Counted from the first letter of the stretch, positions 19,801 through 26,685 are shown. The stretch: DNA of 64,000 bases from Flavobacteriales bacterium (GCA_023957375.1 JAMLHB010000003.1:525342-589341); one strand, 5' to 3'. Translations and numbers: made by a program. Notes: a model not told the origin generated them from the letters alone.

Positions 19801-22800
19801 TGCCCGTGCTGGTGAGGGTAAGGGTCACCGTGCCGGCGGTGCGCTCGGCAGCGGTAGGCGTATAAACAGCGTTCAGCGTGGCCGCATTGGGGTTGTACGT
19901 GCCGCCGCCACCGCTCCACGTGCCGCCGGTGGCACCGGTCACGCTGCCGGCCAGTGTGATGGCCGCGTTGTTGGCGCATACCGACCCATTGGCGCCGGCA
20001 TTCACCACGGGCGCGGGCGAGAAGGTGATCACCTTGGTGTCGCTGGCACTGTTGCAGCTGCCATTGCCCGTGGTGGCGAGGGTGAGCGTAAGCGTGCCTG
20101 CGGCAATTTCTGCAGCCGTGGGCGCATAGCTCGTGGTGAGGCTGGTGTTGTTGGGGGTGAACACGCCGGTGCCGCCGCTCCACGCGCCGCCGGTGGCCAC
20201 GGTCACGCTGCCATTGAGGGACACGGCCGCGTTGTTCGCGCACACGGTGGCATCAGCGCCCGCATTAGCCGTGGGGGCCGGGGTGAAGGTGATCTGCATC
20301 TGGTCGGCAACCGCAGTGCACAAGCCGTTGCCGGTGGTGGTGAGCGTGAGGGTTACGGAACCATTGGCCACCTCCGTCGCAGTAGGCGTATAGGTGGCGT
20401 TCATGTTGGTGGTGCTGGGGTCGAAGCTGCCCGCACCGCCACTCCAAACGCCGCCGGTGGCCACGGTGAAGCTGCCGTTGAGGGTAACTGCGGCGTTGTT
20501 GCCGCACACGGTGCGGTCGGTGCCTGCATTCACCGTGGGTGTCGGCGTGATCGTCCAGGTCACCTGGTCGCTCACCGCGTTGCAGGTGCCGTTGCCCGCG
20601 CTGGTCAGGGTGAGGGTTACGGTGCCGGCCGTGCGCTCTGCCGCAGTGGGCGTGTAGGTTGCGTCCAGCGTGGTGTTGTTGGGGTTGTACGTGCCCGCAC
20701 CGCCGCTCCAGATGCCGCCGGTGGCACCGGTCACGCTGCCGGCCAGTGTGATGGCCGCGTTGTTGGCACATACGCTGCCATCAGCGCCCGCATTCACCAC
20801 CGGTGCCGGGGTGAAGGTGATGGTGCGGCCGTCGGAAACAGCAACGCAATTGCCGTTGCCCGTGCTGGTGAGTGTGAGCGTGAGCGTGCCCCCAGCGATC
20901 TCGCCCGCCGTGGGCGTGTAGGTGGCGTTGAGGGTGGTGTTGTTCGGGTTGAATGAACCCAGCCCGCCGCTCCACACACCCCCAGTGGCACCGGCCACGC
21001 TGCCGTTCAGCGCGATGGTGGCATTGTTGGCGCAAGCCGAGCTGTTGGCCCCGGCGTTCACCGAGGTTGCCGCCGTAAAGGCCAAGTTGATCTGGTCCGC
21101 TACGGCATTGCAGCCTCCGTTGCCGGTGGTGGTGAGCGTGAGGGTCACCGAACCGTTGGCTATCTCAGTCGCCGTAGGCGTGTAGGTGGCCACCATGTTG
21201 GTGGTGCTGGGGTCGAAGCTGCCAGCGCCGCCGCTCCATACCGCGCCAGTGGCCACGGTGAAGCTGCCATTGAGCGAAGCCACGGCGTTGTTGGCGCAAA
21301 GCGATTGGTCCGCGCCGGCATTGGCCGTGGGCGCGGGGGTAATGTTGAAGGTTACCTGGTCCGTTACCGGATTGCAAGTGCCGTTACCCGTGCTGGACAA
21401 GGTGAGGGTTACGGTTCCGGCCGTGCGCTCCGCGGCGCTCGGGGTGTAGGTGGCGGTCAGGGAGTTGGCGTTGGGGCTGTACGATCCAGTGCCGCCGCTC
21501 CAGGTGCCGCCCAGGGCGCCGGTCACGCTGCCACTCAGGGTGATGGCGGCATTGTTGGCGCACACGGTTCCGTCAGCCCCTGCGTTCACCACTGGGGCCG
21601 GGGTGAATGTGATGGTGCGGCTGCTGATGGCGGGGAGGCAGTTGCCGTTGCCGGTGGTGGTGAGCACCAGGGTTACTGAACCATTGGCGATCTCGGCCGC
21701 CGTAGGCGTGTAGGTGGCGTTCAAGGTGGCATTGTCCGGGCTGAAGGAGCCCGTGCCGCCGCTCCAGGTACCGCCGGTGGCCACGGTCACGCTGCCGTTC
21801 AAGGCAATGGCCGCATTGTTGGCGCACACCGAGCTGTTGGCCCCGGCATTGGCCGTGGGCGACGGAGTGAAGGTCAATTGCACCTGGTCGTTCACCGCCA
21901 GGCAGTTGCCGTTGCCGGTGCTGGTGAGCGTAAGGATCAGCGAGCCACTGTTGATCTCCCCGGCCGTGGGCGTGTAGGTGGCGTTCACGTTGGTGGTGCT
22001 GGGGTCGAAGCTGCCCGCGCCGCCGCTCCACACCGCGCCGGTGGCCACGGTGAAACTGCCATTGAGCGCGGTGGCCGCATTGTTGGAGCAGAGCACCTTG
22101 TCCGCTCCGGCGTTCACGGTGATCGCCGGCGTGAAGGTCACCAGCATGCTGTCCTTTACGGCTTGGCACACGCCGTTGCCCGTGGTGGTCAAGTAGATCC
22201 ACACCGACCCGGCCGTGATGTCCGCAGCACTGGGCGTGTAGTTGGCGTTGAGGTTGGAATTGGAAGGTGTGAATGATCCGGTTCCGCCGGTGGTCCATAC
22301 GCCGCCCACGGCATCCTGGATGCTGCCGCTAAGCGCCACCACGGGGTTGTTGGTGCAAACGAACTGGTCCGTGCCGGCATTGGGCACGGGCTTGGGCTGG
22401 AAGGTGAGCGTGAGCGCATCGTCCTCGGGTTCACATGGGCCCGTTGAGGTAAGCGTCAACGTGACGCTCCCCAAGGCGATATCACCGATGCTGGGCTCAT
22501 AGGTGGCGTTGAGCGCGTTCGCGTTGGGCTGGAAGGTGCCGCTGCCCGTGGTGGTCCATACGCCGGTGGTGCTGCCCCCGGTAACGGTGCCCGTCAGGCT
22601 GGCGGTTTCTCCCGCGCACAGGTTCTGGTCCGCACCGGCGTTCACTTCGATCTTGCCGGAGAACTCCGAGAAGAAGCCATAGCGGCAACCGCTGCCGGCC
22701 CCGCCATTGATCACGCCCAAGGAAAATACGTCAGCGGAATTGCTGACCACAATGCCTTGGGTAACGGGGATCTGGGTGGTGTTGTACTGGATGTGCGCGG

Positions 22801-24040
22801 CCTTCCATTCACCGTTGGTGCCCGGCACGGTTTTGAAGGCCGTGCCCGGGATCGTTGCCGTTCCTGGGCCCGTAACGGTAAAGCTGTTCTCGGCCCCTGT
22901 GCGCACAAGCAAGTTCAAGAAGAAGCCCTCGTTGGTGGAACGCGTGAAGCCCACCTGCTGGCTGCCTGCGCAGTTCAGCGGCGGCAGGATGGCCATGCCC
23001 ATTTCACAACCGAAACCCGTGACGTGGATGGCGTACACCGGCTTGGACGTGTGCATATACGTGGCGTTGTCCGTGGCACCGCTCAGGTAGTCCATGTCTT
23101 GGCGGTAGTACTGCCCAGCGAACAGGGTGGCAACGGGCGTGGGGCTGCCGTCGATGAACACCTGGGTGTTGTTCTCCACCGCCATCAGGAAGGTGGATTC
23201 ATCGCCGTTGTTGTACAGCGATCCTTTCACGGCGATGTAATCAGTGCCAAGGATGTTCACCGGCACGATCTGGTCCAGCATCAGGTCGTAGCAACCGCCG
23301 CTGGGGTTGTGGTTGCTGTCGTCCTTGATGGTGATGGCGATGGGCTTGTCCGAAAGCACGGCCGCACCCGAGGGGTGCGTGGTGGGGTCGGTGTAGTTGG
23401 CGTAGTTGGTGTTGGCGCAGGAATAGGTCTGGCCCTTGTTCAGGTTCACCACGAAGGGCACCAACGCCGGATGGCCGTCCACAGCCACCGGCGAATAGAT
23501 CAACACCGAGGTGTTATCCTCGGTGGCCACGATATCGAAGCTGGCAAAAGCCTTGTCGGCATTGTTGCCGAAGTCGTTGTTGTAAAAAGGGGCGTGCTTG
23601 TGCAGCGGGATGTAAAACTCGGTGCCCAATCCGTTGCCGCCCTTCAGGGCGATGATGTCGGGGTTGTTGGTGTTGCTGCTTTCGTAGTAGCAGGTGATGT
23701 TGGCCGTGGAAGTAACGTACAGGCCCGTATTGCACACCGTGTTCGTCGGGCGCGTTTCCAACTGGGCCTTCAGGGAAGTCATGTTGTACCGCACCGAGCT
23801 GTTGGCCGGTACGTTGATCACGATGGGAGACCCTCCATTGAATGCGGGGCGCGCCGGTTGCGCGATGGTCACCACCGCCGCTGTGCTACCCGCGGTCACG
23901 TTAAAAAAGATCGGCTCATCACCGGGCGTGTTGTGAAGACGGGTCACGTCGGGTGGTGCCATCCAGAACTCCATACCGGTTTGGGCATGCAATCCGGTGA
24001 AGCCCAAAAGCAACAACAGTGCGGCAAGTAGCTGTTTCAT
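7874..24040 (-). CDS. Giant 5388-residue repeat surface protein with T9SS type B sorting domain (SprB-like)
   Basis: One uninterrupted frame of 16.2 kb. Signal peptide: MKQLLAALLLLLGFTGLHAQ. Residues about 21-465 resemble an IgGFc-binding-type N-terminal domain (GTEFYIPLHKHAP, VATEDNTSVLIYSP). Residues 466-5136 are 53 tandem repeats averaging 88 residues, with consensus features NAGADQxxCANN, ATGGxWSGGxGSF, ATYTPTAAEI and TLTTTGNGNC; two Cys per unit suggest one disulfide per domain. Residues 5137-5295 hold two PKD-like domains (SWDFGNGT, QYDFGDGT). Residues about 5303-5388 are the gliding-motility-associated type B sorting domain (LPDAFSPNGDGVNDIF, IYNGWGEMVFE). It is probably a very long surface adhesin exported by T9SS with the SprF-like protein encoded directly downstream. 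The ligand is unknown. Confidence 0.95.
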   Translation of the reverse strand: MKQLLAALLLLLGFTGLHAQTGMEFWMAPPDVTRLHNTPGDEPIFFNVTAGSTAAVVTIAQPARPAFNGGSPIVINVPANSSVRYNMTSLKAQLETRPTNTVCNTGLYVTSTANITCYYESSNTNNPDIIALKGGNGLGTEFYIPLHKHAPFYNNDFGNNADKAFASFDIVATEDNTSVLIYSPVAVDGHPALVPFVVNLNKGQTYSCANTNYANYTDPTTHPSGAAVLSDKPIAITIKDDSNHNPSGGCYDLMLDQIVPVNILGTDYIAVKGSLYNNGDESTFLMAVENNTQVFIDGSPTPVATLFAGQYYRQDMDYLSGATDNATYMHTSKPVYAIHVTGFGCEMGMAILPPLNCAGSQQVGFTRSTNEGFFLNLLVRTGAENSFTVTGPGTATIPGTAFKTVPGTNGEWKAAHIQYNTTQIPVTQGIVVSNSADVFSLGVINGGAGSGCRYGFFSEFSGKIEVNAGADQNLCAGETASLTGTVTGGSTTGVWTTTGSGTFQPNANALNATYEPSIGDIALGSVTLTLTSTGPCEPEDDALTLTFQPKPVPNAGTDQFVCTNNPVVALSGSIQDAVGGVWTTGGTGSFTPSNSNLNANYTPSAADITAGSVWIYLTTTGNGVCQAVKDSMLVTFTPAITVNAGADKVLCSNNAATALNGSFTVATGAVWSGGAGSFDPSTTNVNATYTPTAGEINSGSLILTLTSTGNGNCLAVNDQVQLTFTPSPTANAGANSSVCANNAAIALNGSVTVATGGTWSGGTGSFSPDNATLNATYTPTAAEIANGSVTLVLTTTGNGNCLPAISSRTITFTPAPVVNAGADGTVCANNAAITLSGSVTGALGGTWSGGTGSYSPNANSLTATYTPSAAERTAGTVTLTLSSTGNGTCNPVTDQVTFNITPAPTANAGADQSLCANNAVASLNGSFTVATGAVWSGGAGSFDPSTTNMVATYTPTATEIANGSVTLTLTTTGNGGCNAVADQINLAFTAATSVNAGANSSACANNATIALNGSVAGATGGVWSGGLGSFNPNNTTLNATYTPTAGEIAGGTLTLTLTSTGNGNCVAVSDGRTITFTPAPVVNAGADGSVCANNAAITLAGSVTGATGGIWSGGAGTYNPNNTTLDATYTPTAAERTAGTVTLTLTSAGNGTCNAVSDQVTWTITPTPTVNAGTDRTVCGNNAAVTLNGSFTVATGGVWSGGAGSFDPSTTNMNATYTPTATEVANGSVTLTLTTTGNGLCTAVADQMQITFTPAPTANAGADATVCANNAAVSLNGSVTVATGGAWSGGTGVFTPNNTSLTTSYAPTAAEIAAGTLTLTLATTGNGSCNSASDTKVITFSPAPVVNAGANGSVCANNAAITLAGSVTGATGGTWSGGGGTYNPNAATLNAVYTPTAAERTAGTVTLTLTSTGNGLCNPVSDQVTFAITPAPTVNAGPDQNICSNNATATLAGTYTVATGATWSGGAGTFSPNANNVNATYTPTATEIANGSLTLTLTTTGNNNCNAVSDNVVLNFTPAPTANAGADVTRCANNANVVLNGSVTVATGGVWSGGAGSYNPNNATLNATYAPSPAEITAGIVTLTLTTTGNNNCNAVTDTKVINITPAPTVNAGANGSVCANNAAITLNGSVTVATGATWSGGTGTYNPNANTLDAVYTPSAAERTAGTVTLTLTSTGNGLCTAVSDQVTYAITPAPTVNAGANQSLCGNNAVATLAGSYTVATGATWSGGAGTFSPSPNNVNATYTPTATEIANGSVTLTLTTTGNNNCTAVSDNMVLTFTPAPTANAGADVTRCANNASVVLGGSVTLATGGVWSGGAGSFAPNNTALNATYTPTAAEIAAGTLTLTLTTTGNGGCNPATDTKVIDFTPAPVVDAGINGTVCANNAAITLAGTITGASGGVWSGGTGTYSPNASTLSAVYTPSAAERTAGTVTLTLTSTGNGLCTAVNDQVTFTITPAPTVNAGADQTLCANNPVATLNGSYTVATGVTWSGGAGIYNPSANYAGATYTPTATEIANGSVTLTLTTTGNNNCNSVADNVMLSFTPSPTVNAGADATVCANNAAVALNGSVSVATGGVWSGGAGSFTPNNTTLNATYTPTPAELAGGTLTLTLTSTGNGNCAVVSDSKLVTFTPAPIVNAGADGTVCANNAAVTLAGSVTGATGGIWSGGAGTYSPNNTTLTAVYTPTAAERTAGTVTLTLTSAGNGLCNAVSDAVIFTITPAPTVNAGADQSLCANNAVANLSGGFTVATGVVWSGGAGTFSPSANNLNASYTPTATEIANGSVTLTLTTTGNNNCTAVSDNVVLNFTPAPTANAGVDASVCVNNANVALNGSITVATGGIWSGGLGSFTPNNTALNATYTPTPAELAAGTLTLTLTTTGNGNCGQVADSKVITFTPAPTVDAGLNGTVCANNAAITLAGVVGGASGGIWSGGTGTYSPNSSTLNATYTPSAAERTAGSVTLTLTTVGNGNCSAVTDQVTYSITPAPTANAGADRTLCANNPVTTLAGAFTVATGGVWSGGNGTFDPSTTNMSAIYTPTGTEITNGTLTLTLTTTGNGLCNAVTDQVVLTFTDAPTANAGADVTVCANNGAVALGGSVVIATGGTWSGGSGVFTPNANTLNATYSPSAADIAAGQVTLTLTTTGNGNCTPAVDSKTIFYTPAPIVDAGADGSVCANAATISLNGTVTGATGGVWSGGNGTYSPNSISLNATYQPTAAEIANGSVTLTLTSAGNGLCNPVTDQVQYTFTPAPTVNAGADQTLCGNNGTATLNAAITVATGVQWSGGTGLYAPGSTAQNITYTPSPIEVANGSVTLIATTTGNGTCAAVSDQVEINYTVAPTANAGPDQSVSENNPATTLAGSWSIATGVVWSGGAGTYNPDNTTASAVYTPTAGEIAAGFVTLTMTTTGNGSCAAATDQMTITFTDAPTANAGPDQSICANNASAVLSGSVTIASGGIWSGGTGSYNPNNTSLNTTYTPSAAEIANGSVTLTLTTVGNGNSNPVSDQVVITITPAPVVNAGTNLTTCANQPTAQLAGVVNNATGGVWSGGSGTFNPSNNNLNATYTPTLGEIASGTLTLTLTSTGNGNCLAVADQVLLTIAPAPVVNAGADQTVCSNNANVQLAATVANATGGIWSGGTGGFSPTINALNAVYTPSATELANGSVTLTLTSTGNGSCLAVSDAMTIYFSQSPTVNAGADRTVCANDPTVVLNGAMTIAGGAVWSGGGGSFSPNANTLNATYLPSPAEVALGTATLTLTTTQNGLCNAVSDQMTITIIASPVADAGNDLFVCSNNSQVQLGGAVNGAGGGQWSGGAGTYSPSIASLNAIYTPTPAEVAAGTLTLTLTTIGNGNCVAVSDQVLITFTASPTANAGNDGVYCANNASIQLNGSVTIANGGTWSGGGGTFTPDANALNAIYVPSLGEIAAGSATLTLTTTGNNGCTPVSDNVSFTFTPAPTANAGADASICANNATFQLNGSVTVATGGLWSGGAGSYNPNSGVLNAVYTPTAAEIAAGTVTLTLTTVGNGQCNPVSDQLVLTITPAPVVDAGLPVTSCANNPAVQLTGSVQYAAGGVWSGAGTFSNPNSLSPIYTPSAAEVLAGTATVTLTSTGNGLCNAVSDQVTITITAAPIVEAGPAQTLCANNVAAQLAGVVTNATGGAWTGGAGSYSPNANTLNAVYTASAAEVAAGSVWLYLTSTGNGGCLSSRDSVLLSFSPAPTVNAGLDAHVCANNADVQLAGTITVATGGTWSGGAGSFAPNAQALNGIYTPTALELAAGQINLVLTSTGNGNCTAVKDSLVIIVDPVPVVNAGPDQSICANNPNFQLNGFVGNAPGGQWTGGAGNYFPSNTSLAVQYTPTAAEIASGSVTFTLTSTGTLYCAAVTDQVTINFTDAPVVNAGADLQICANNPAVQLTGNVDNASGGTWTGGSGTFSPSANVLSPVYTPTAAEIASGGMDLYLTSTGNGNCIAVRDTVHVTFTPAPTVNAGSDLSVCYNNPVVSLNGASTVAGGVQWSGGLGSYAPNAQSATAQYTLTPFELQTGTVTLTLTTTGNGNCVAVADQMTINVTPSPVVNAGADITTCSSDLDVPMTGTVQGGATTGAWSTSGTGSFFPSATDLNATYMASALDSLNGTVDLTLTATNYGLCNVVSDMMTLTILPNAVANAGADQNICASTPTVQLAGTIVGNATQGTWTTTGAGSFTPNANDANAVYQLAPGDAVLGNLTFTWSVNSCDNAMDQMNVAIVPVSTANAGADQVVCFGNLNVVINGSVGGASSTGVWSTLGTGSFANSADALSNIYQASAQDSLAQGVDLVLTATNTGACVADADTVHITIQPSGTVNAGQDLSFCANNATVQLNGTLSGDATQVQWTTSGTGSFYPSNAVLTPTYVPSAIDTAIGTLTLTLSAVNTCNNANDAMTLTLTPAPYVNAGADQTYCDQVTVFGLSGVVSGITTVGQWSTTGTGTIANAGSLNTTYTASAADVAAGQITFTLSSLNNGNCNAVSDNMTIYLTAGIIVSAGPDQSVCVASDHANLQGSIQNGSPSGTWTATGTGTFQPSADVLNAQYYFSPADVANGAVVLTFTATNTGTCPSGSDQMTLTFGNASYAYAGEDQALCANAPIAQLGGNYSGGATGIQWTTSGTGSFSNTTNPGATYTLSAADIASGTVQLTMTTITDGACVAASDGVTLTVNALPNITAGNDVIACTSAPVQLAANVANASGGTWTTSGTGTFFDANALATLYYPSAADSIAGTVTLTVTSTGMAPCSAVADALTITFGGGLSAQAGQDVTTCSTSPNVGLAGTVAGTTTGVWTTSGTGSFSPSASDLNATYIPGAADFVIGNINLVLSTTNNAGCPAGRDTLVVSYHVPPTVNAGADQLICNGIEPIQLNAIAQNDSAVHWVSAGTGTFSPDANSANATYLPTAQDSINGGVYLIITAYGTGTCANAADSLWIGVGPTRIANAGNDMDLCADGSPIALAGNITGVTGGTWTTNGSGSFLPDATALNATYVPSAPDLLFPQLSFVLTTTGNMGCPAHSDTVQVNLHQPSTVNAGQDITTCDASADVQLAGSANGGTGVQWSTLGSGTFVPDNTTANAVYQPSAADSAMQHVDLVLTTTGELYCAAPTDTVRISFVNPLSAAFTTNGFCAGLSTVFTDVSTTTGAPIIGWSWDFGNGTTGGGQQGSAVYADAGQYTVTLTVFAQNGCSATTSHTVEVMSSPIAGFNISGDAYTDEPVVITDNSLDGSAWQYDFGDGTGSLLQQPNHTYTEAGQYIIVQTVSNAAGCTAQDSVLISIKANKVVPPKLPDAFSPNGDGVNDIFYVRGGPFETIHLRIYNGWGEMVFETEDPEFGWDGTYKGKPEINGVYVYSVVATSVDGQEHDRAGKVTLIR
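8633..22645 (-). repeat. Array of 53 coding repeats, about 264 bp each, inside the giant gene
   Basis: Counting the recurring NAG-x-D...C start motif gives 53 units from residue 466 to 5136 (4671 residues, mean 88.1). Units 1-2 and 42-53 are diverged and carry W(S/T)TxGTGSF instead of WSGGxGSF; units 3-35 are closest to each other. Unit length is constant at 88 in units 3-26 and varies slightly elsewhere, for example the shorter unit 36. Confidence 0.93.
15785..22120 (-). repeat. Higher-order repeat: eight 792-bp triplets (units 3-26)
   Basis: In units 3-26 three unit types alternate in strict order. Type C carries TxTEIANG (units 6, 9, 12, 15, 18, 21, 24; unit 3 has TAGEINSG). Type A carries (A/P)AE(I/L) with xAG or xGG. 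Type B carries AAERTAGTVTLTL and starts with DAG or NAG followed by xxGTVCANN (units 5, 8, 11, 14, 17, 20, 23; unit 26 is a diverged member). From the first base of unit 3 (22120) to the last base of unit 26 (15785) is 6336 bp, exactly 8 x 792, so there is no net insertion or deletion in eight triplets. Confidence 0.9.
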
Positions 24041-24275
24041 GGTCGTCTTGCTCCAACCCGCAGGGGGTTGATCGCGGCCGGTTTACGGGGAGGGGTGGTT
24101 CCGTGTTTCATTCGTCGGCCAAATCCGTCAATTCATCGAATCCGCTACCATTTGGCCTGCCCAACCACGCAAACGCCGTGGTGCCCCTCTACGGGCTCCC
24201 CTGCGCTAACCGGGGAAAGGGTGTTTCGGAATGGTCAACCTCCCCCTCCCTTGAACCTGTTTCCCCGTCATCCGC

Positions 24276-24283
24276 TACTTTCG
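24276..24283 (+). promoter_or_regulatory. TAnnTTTG-like box upstream of the serine hydrolase
   Basis: TACTTTCG, one mismatch from TAnnTTTG, ends 16 nt before the ATG at 24300. It lies in the 259-bp spacer divergent from the giant gene, in which nothing else was recognised. Confidence 0.4.
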
Positions 24284-24299
24284 GACCGCATCCACGCCC

Positions 24300-25478
24300 A
24301 TGCGCATCCTGCTGAAGTTCATCCTCTGGATCATTGCCATCCTCATTGTGCTCATTGCCCTGCTGGAAGTCACCGGCAATGGGCACATCGTCAGCGGCCT
24401 GCGCTTCACCTACCTGATTGGCCGCAGCGGGCCGGAGATCGACGACCGCAATTTTTTCCCCTTCGACACCATTGCGACCGGCACGCCGCAGCCCTGGGCG
24501 AAGAGCCGCCACTACGGCAAGCTGGCACTGGAAAATGAGCAGGTGCGCACCTTGGCCCAATGGCACACTGTGGGCTTCGTGGTGATCAAGGACGACAGCC
24601 TGCTCTTCGAGGAATACTTCAATGGCTGGTGCGATGATTCCGTGAGCAACTCCTTCAGCATGGCCAAGAGCTGGGTCAGCGTGCTCACCGGCATTGCCCT
24701 GAAGGAAGGCAAGATCACCGACCTGCACACACCGGTGGGCCGGTACCTGCCGGAGTTCGATGCGGCCGACCCCTGCCACAAGGACATCACGCTGTGGAAC
24801 CTGCTCACCATGAGCACCGGCCTGGACTGGAGCGAGAGCGGAGCCAACCCCTTCAGCGACAACGCCAAGGGCTATTACGGCCAGGACGTGCGCAACCTGG
24901 CCATGGACCAGCCTTGCCGCGAAGCGCCGGGCAAGGAGTTTGACTACATCAGTGGCAGTACCCAGATCATGGCCGACGTGTTGCAGAAGCTCTACGGCAC
25001 GCCACTGAACAAACTGGTGGAAGAGAAACTCTGGAAGCCGCTCGGGGCGGAACACACGGCGTACTGGGGCAAGGACCGCAAGGACGGCGACTTCAAGGCC
25101 TTCTGTTGCCTGTACGCCACCGCGCGCGATTTCGCCCGCATCGGCCAGCTTTGGCTGGACAGCGGCGAATGGGACGGAACCCGCCTTGTACCGCTGGAGT
25201 ACTGGAAGCAGTCCATCACTCCTGCAGCGCTCACCGACGATGGCCAGCCCAACCAGCGTTACGGCTATTACTGGTGGTTGGGCTCGCTGGACGGCCAGCC
25301 CTTCTACTATTGCAGGGGCTTCCGGGGCGAATACACCGTGGTGCTCCCGCAGGAACGCCTCGTCATGGTGCGCACCGGCATGATCCATGAGGACCGCACT
25401 CCCGGCTTGGTGCCGGAGGACGTGCTGGCCTATGTCGCGATAGCGCGAAAGCTGGCGGCAAGCGTTTCCTCCTACTGA
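24300..25478 (+). CDS. Membrane-anchored serine hydrolase of the class C beta-lactamase family
   Basis: A 392-residue protein. Residues 5-23 form one hydrophobic segment (LKFILWIIAILIVLIALLE), a signal anchor without a clear cleavage site. The rest is a beta-lactamase/penicillin-binding-like (CubicO, COG1680) domain: S120-M-A-K123 is the SxxK nucleophile motif, Y216-I-S218 the Tyr-x-Ser motif, and RGFRGEYTVVLP replaces the usual K-T-G strand. The family covers esterases, peptidases and beta-lactamases, so the substrate cannot be predicted; resistance should not be inferred. It is monocistronic and divergent from the giant adhesin gene. Confidence 0.88.
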   Translation: MRILLKFILWIIAILIVLIALLEVTGNGHIVSGLRFTYLIGRSGPEIDDRNFFPFDTIATGTPQPWAKSRHYGKLALENEQVRTLAQWHTVGFVVIKDDSLLFEEYFNGWCDDSVSNSFSMAKSWVSVLTGIALKEGKITDLHTPVGRYLPEFDAADPCHKDITLWNLLTMSTGLDWSESGANPFSDNAKGYYGQDVRNLAMDQPCREAPGKEFDYISGSTQIMADVLQKLYGTPLNKLVEEKLWKPLGAEHTAYWGKDRKDGDFKAFCCLYATARDFARIGQLWLDSGEWDGTRLVPLEYWKQSITPAALTDDGQPNQRYGYYWWLGSLDGQPFYYCRGFRGEYTVVLPQERLVMVRTGMIHEDRTPGLVPEDVLAYVAIARKLAASVSSY

Positions 25479-25921
25479 GGTGGTGATGAAGATCCGGTTG
25501 CCGAAGCAGGCACCGGTGCGGTGAAGAAGTGAAGGGGTGAGGAAGGGCGCGACTTCCCCACATCCTTACCTCCCCCACCTTCCATCTGATCGACCGCATC
25601 TTTGCCAGCGCCTCATGAACTGCCGTTGCGCTCCCGGCACCATTGCGGCCTATCCCGAGCCTTCCATCGTGCTGCCCATACCCAACCGTGGTAAATCCCG
25701 GTGGAAACGAAGCATGCCCCCAACAGCCTTATTGCCAATTACGCATTCAACAGCAGACAACCTACTTGCCCTTTTCCCGCATGTTTTTTCCGCAGAGGTC
25801 GCCCCGTAGGCCCCGCTACACAACGACCTCTGCGTATCGTCCTGCAGAAAAATGGCAGCGCATCTTTGGCCGACCCTGAATGCCTATTTGGCATAACTTC
25901 CCGCACCATCCTTCCTCCACC
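25479..25921. other. 443-bp intergenic region with an 11-bp inverted repeat
   Basis: No gene is supported. The first 60 bp are GA-rich (GAAGAAGTGAAGGGGTGAGG), like the tail of lipB. A perfect inverted repeat CGCAGAGGTCG / CGACCTCTGCG lies at 25791-25801 and 25824-25834 with a 22-nt loop. It is not followed by a T run on the plus strand, so it is not a standard terminator. A 64-codon open frame from ATG 25615 has no recognisable features and is not called. Confidence 0.5.
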
Positions 25922-26650
25922 ATGCGGAACGAACACGCCATCGACCCGGCCAAGATCCTCTTCCTGGATATCGAGACGGTACCCGCCGTGCCGGAATTCA
26001 ACGCGCTGGATGAGCGCACAGCCAAGCTCTTTGCGGACAAGACGCGCTTTGAGCAGGAGCGCAGCGGCAAGGCTGCCGAGGAGGTGTATGCGGACAAGGC
26101 CGGGATCTTCGCGGAGTTCGGCAAGATCGTGTGCATCGGCGTGGGCGCACTGCGGCGCGAAAACAGCGGCTGGTCGCTTCGGGCCACTTCCTTCCACGGC
26201 GATGATGAGCGCGACATCCTGGAGCGCTTCACCGCATTGCTGAACAAGAGCTACCACACGGACGGCCATTGGCTCTGCGGCCACAACGGAAGGGAGTTCG
26301 ATTTCCCCTGGATCGCGCGCCGCTGCATCGTGCACGGCATCAAACTCCCCAAGCTGCTGGACGTGGGCGGCCTGAAACCGTGGGAGGTGGGCTTCCTGGA
26401 CACCATGAAAATGTGGAGCTTCGGCGACCACAAGAACTTCACCTCCCTGGGGCTGCTCACCCACCTCTTAGGCATCCCCACGCCCAAAGATGACATCAGC
26501 GGGGCGGATGTGGCACGGGTGTACTACGAGGAGAAGGACCTTGAACGCATCGCCAAATACTGCAAGAAGGATGTGGTGGCTACCGCGCAGCTTTATTTGC
26601 GGCTGAAGGGGGAGGCCATGCTGCGCGAGAAGGATGTGGTGATGGTGTAG
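25922..26650 (+). CDS. DnaQ/PolB-like 3'-5' exonuclease
   Basis: A 242-residue predicted 3'-5' exonuclease of the RNase H-like (DEDD) superfamily, related to PolB-type proofreading domains. Exo I is ILFLDIETVPA (Asp, Glu). Exo II is in LCGHNGREFDFPWIARR (Asp after the conserved N-G-x-x-F). A YCKKDVVAT segment near the C-terminus supplies Exo III (Asp). It probably acts in DNA repair or nucleic-acid turnover as a free-standing exonuclease; such stand-alone proteins are common in Bacteroidota. ATG 25922 (MRNEHAIDPAK) is preferred to the in-frame ATG at 25880, which adds 14 low-complexity residues. Confidence 0.88.
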   Translation: MRNEHAIDPAKILFLDIETVPAVPEFNALDERTAKLFADKTRFEQERSGKAAEEVYADKAGIFAEFGKIVCIGVGALRRENSGWSLRATSFHGDDERDILERFTALLNKSYHTDGHWLCGHNGREFDFPWIARRCIVHGIKLPKLLDVGGLKPWEVGFLDTMKMWSFGDHKNFTSLGLLTHLLGIPTPKDDISGADVARVYYEEKDLERIAKYCKKDVVATAQLYLRLKGEAMLREKDVVMV

Positions 26651-26685
26651 GTTGGTCCGTGCACAGGGTCCGTTAGGTTTCCCGT

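Noticed and set aside
25615..25809. Small protein gene in the 25479-25921 gap
   Set aside because: No ribosome-binding site, no convincing promoter box and no recognisable protein features; a stop of chance length is likely.
25791..25834. Rho-independent terminator
   Set aside because: The 11-bp inverted repeat has a 22-nt loop and no T run downstream on the plus strand; on the minus strand A residues follow.
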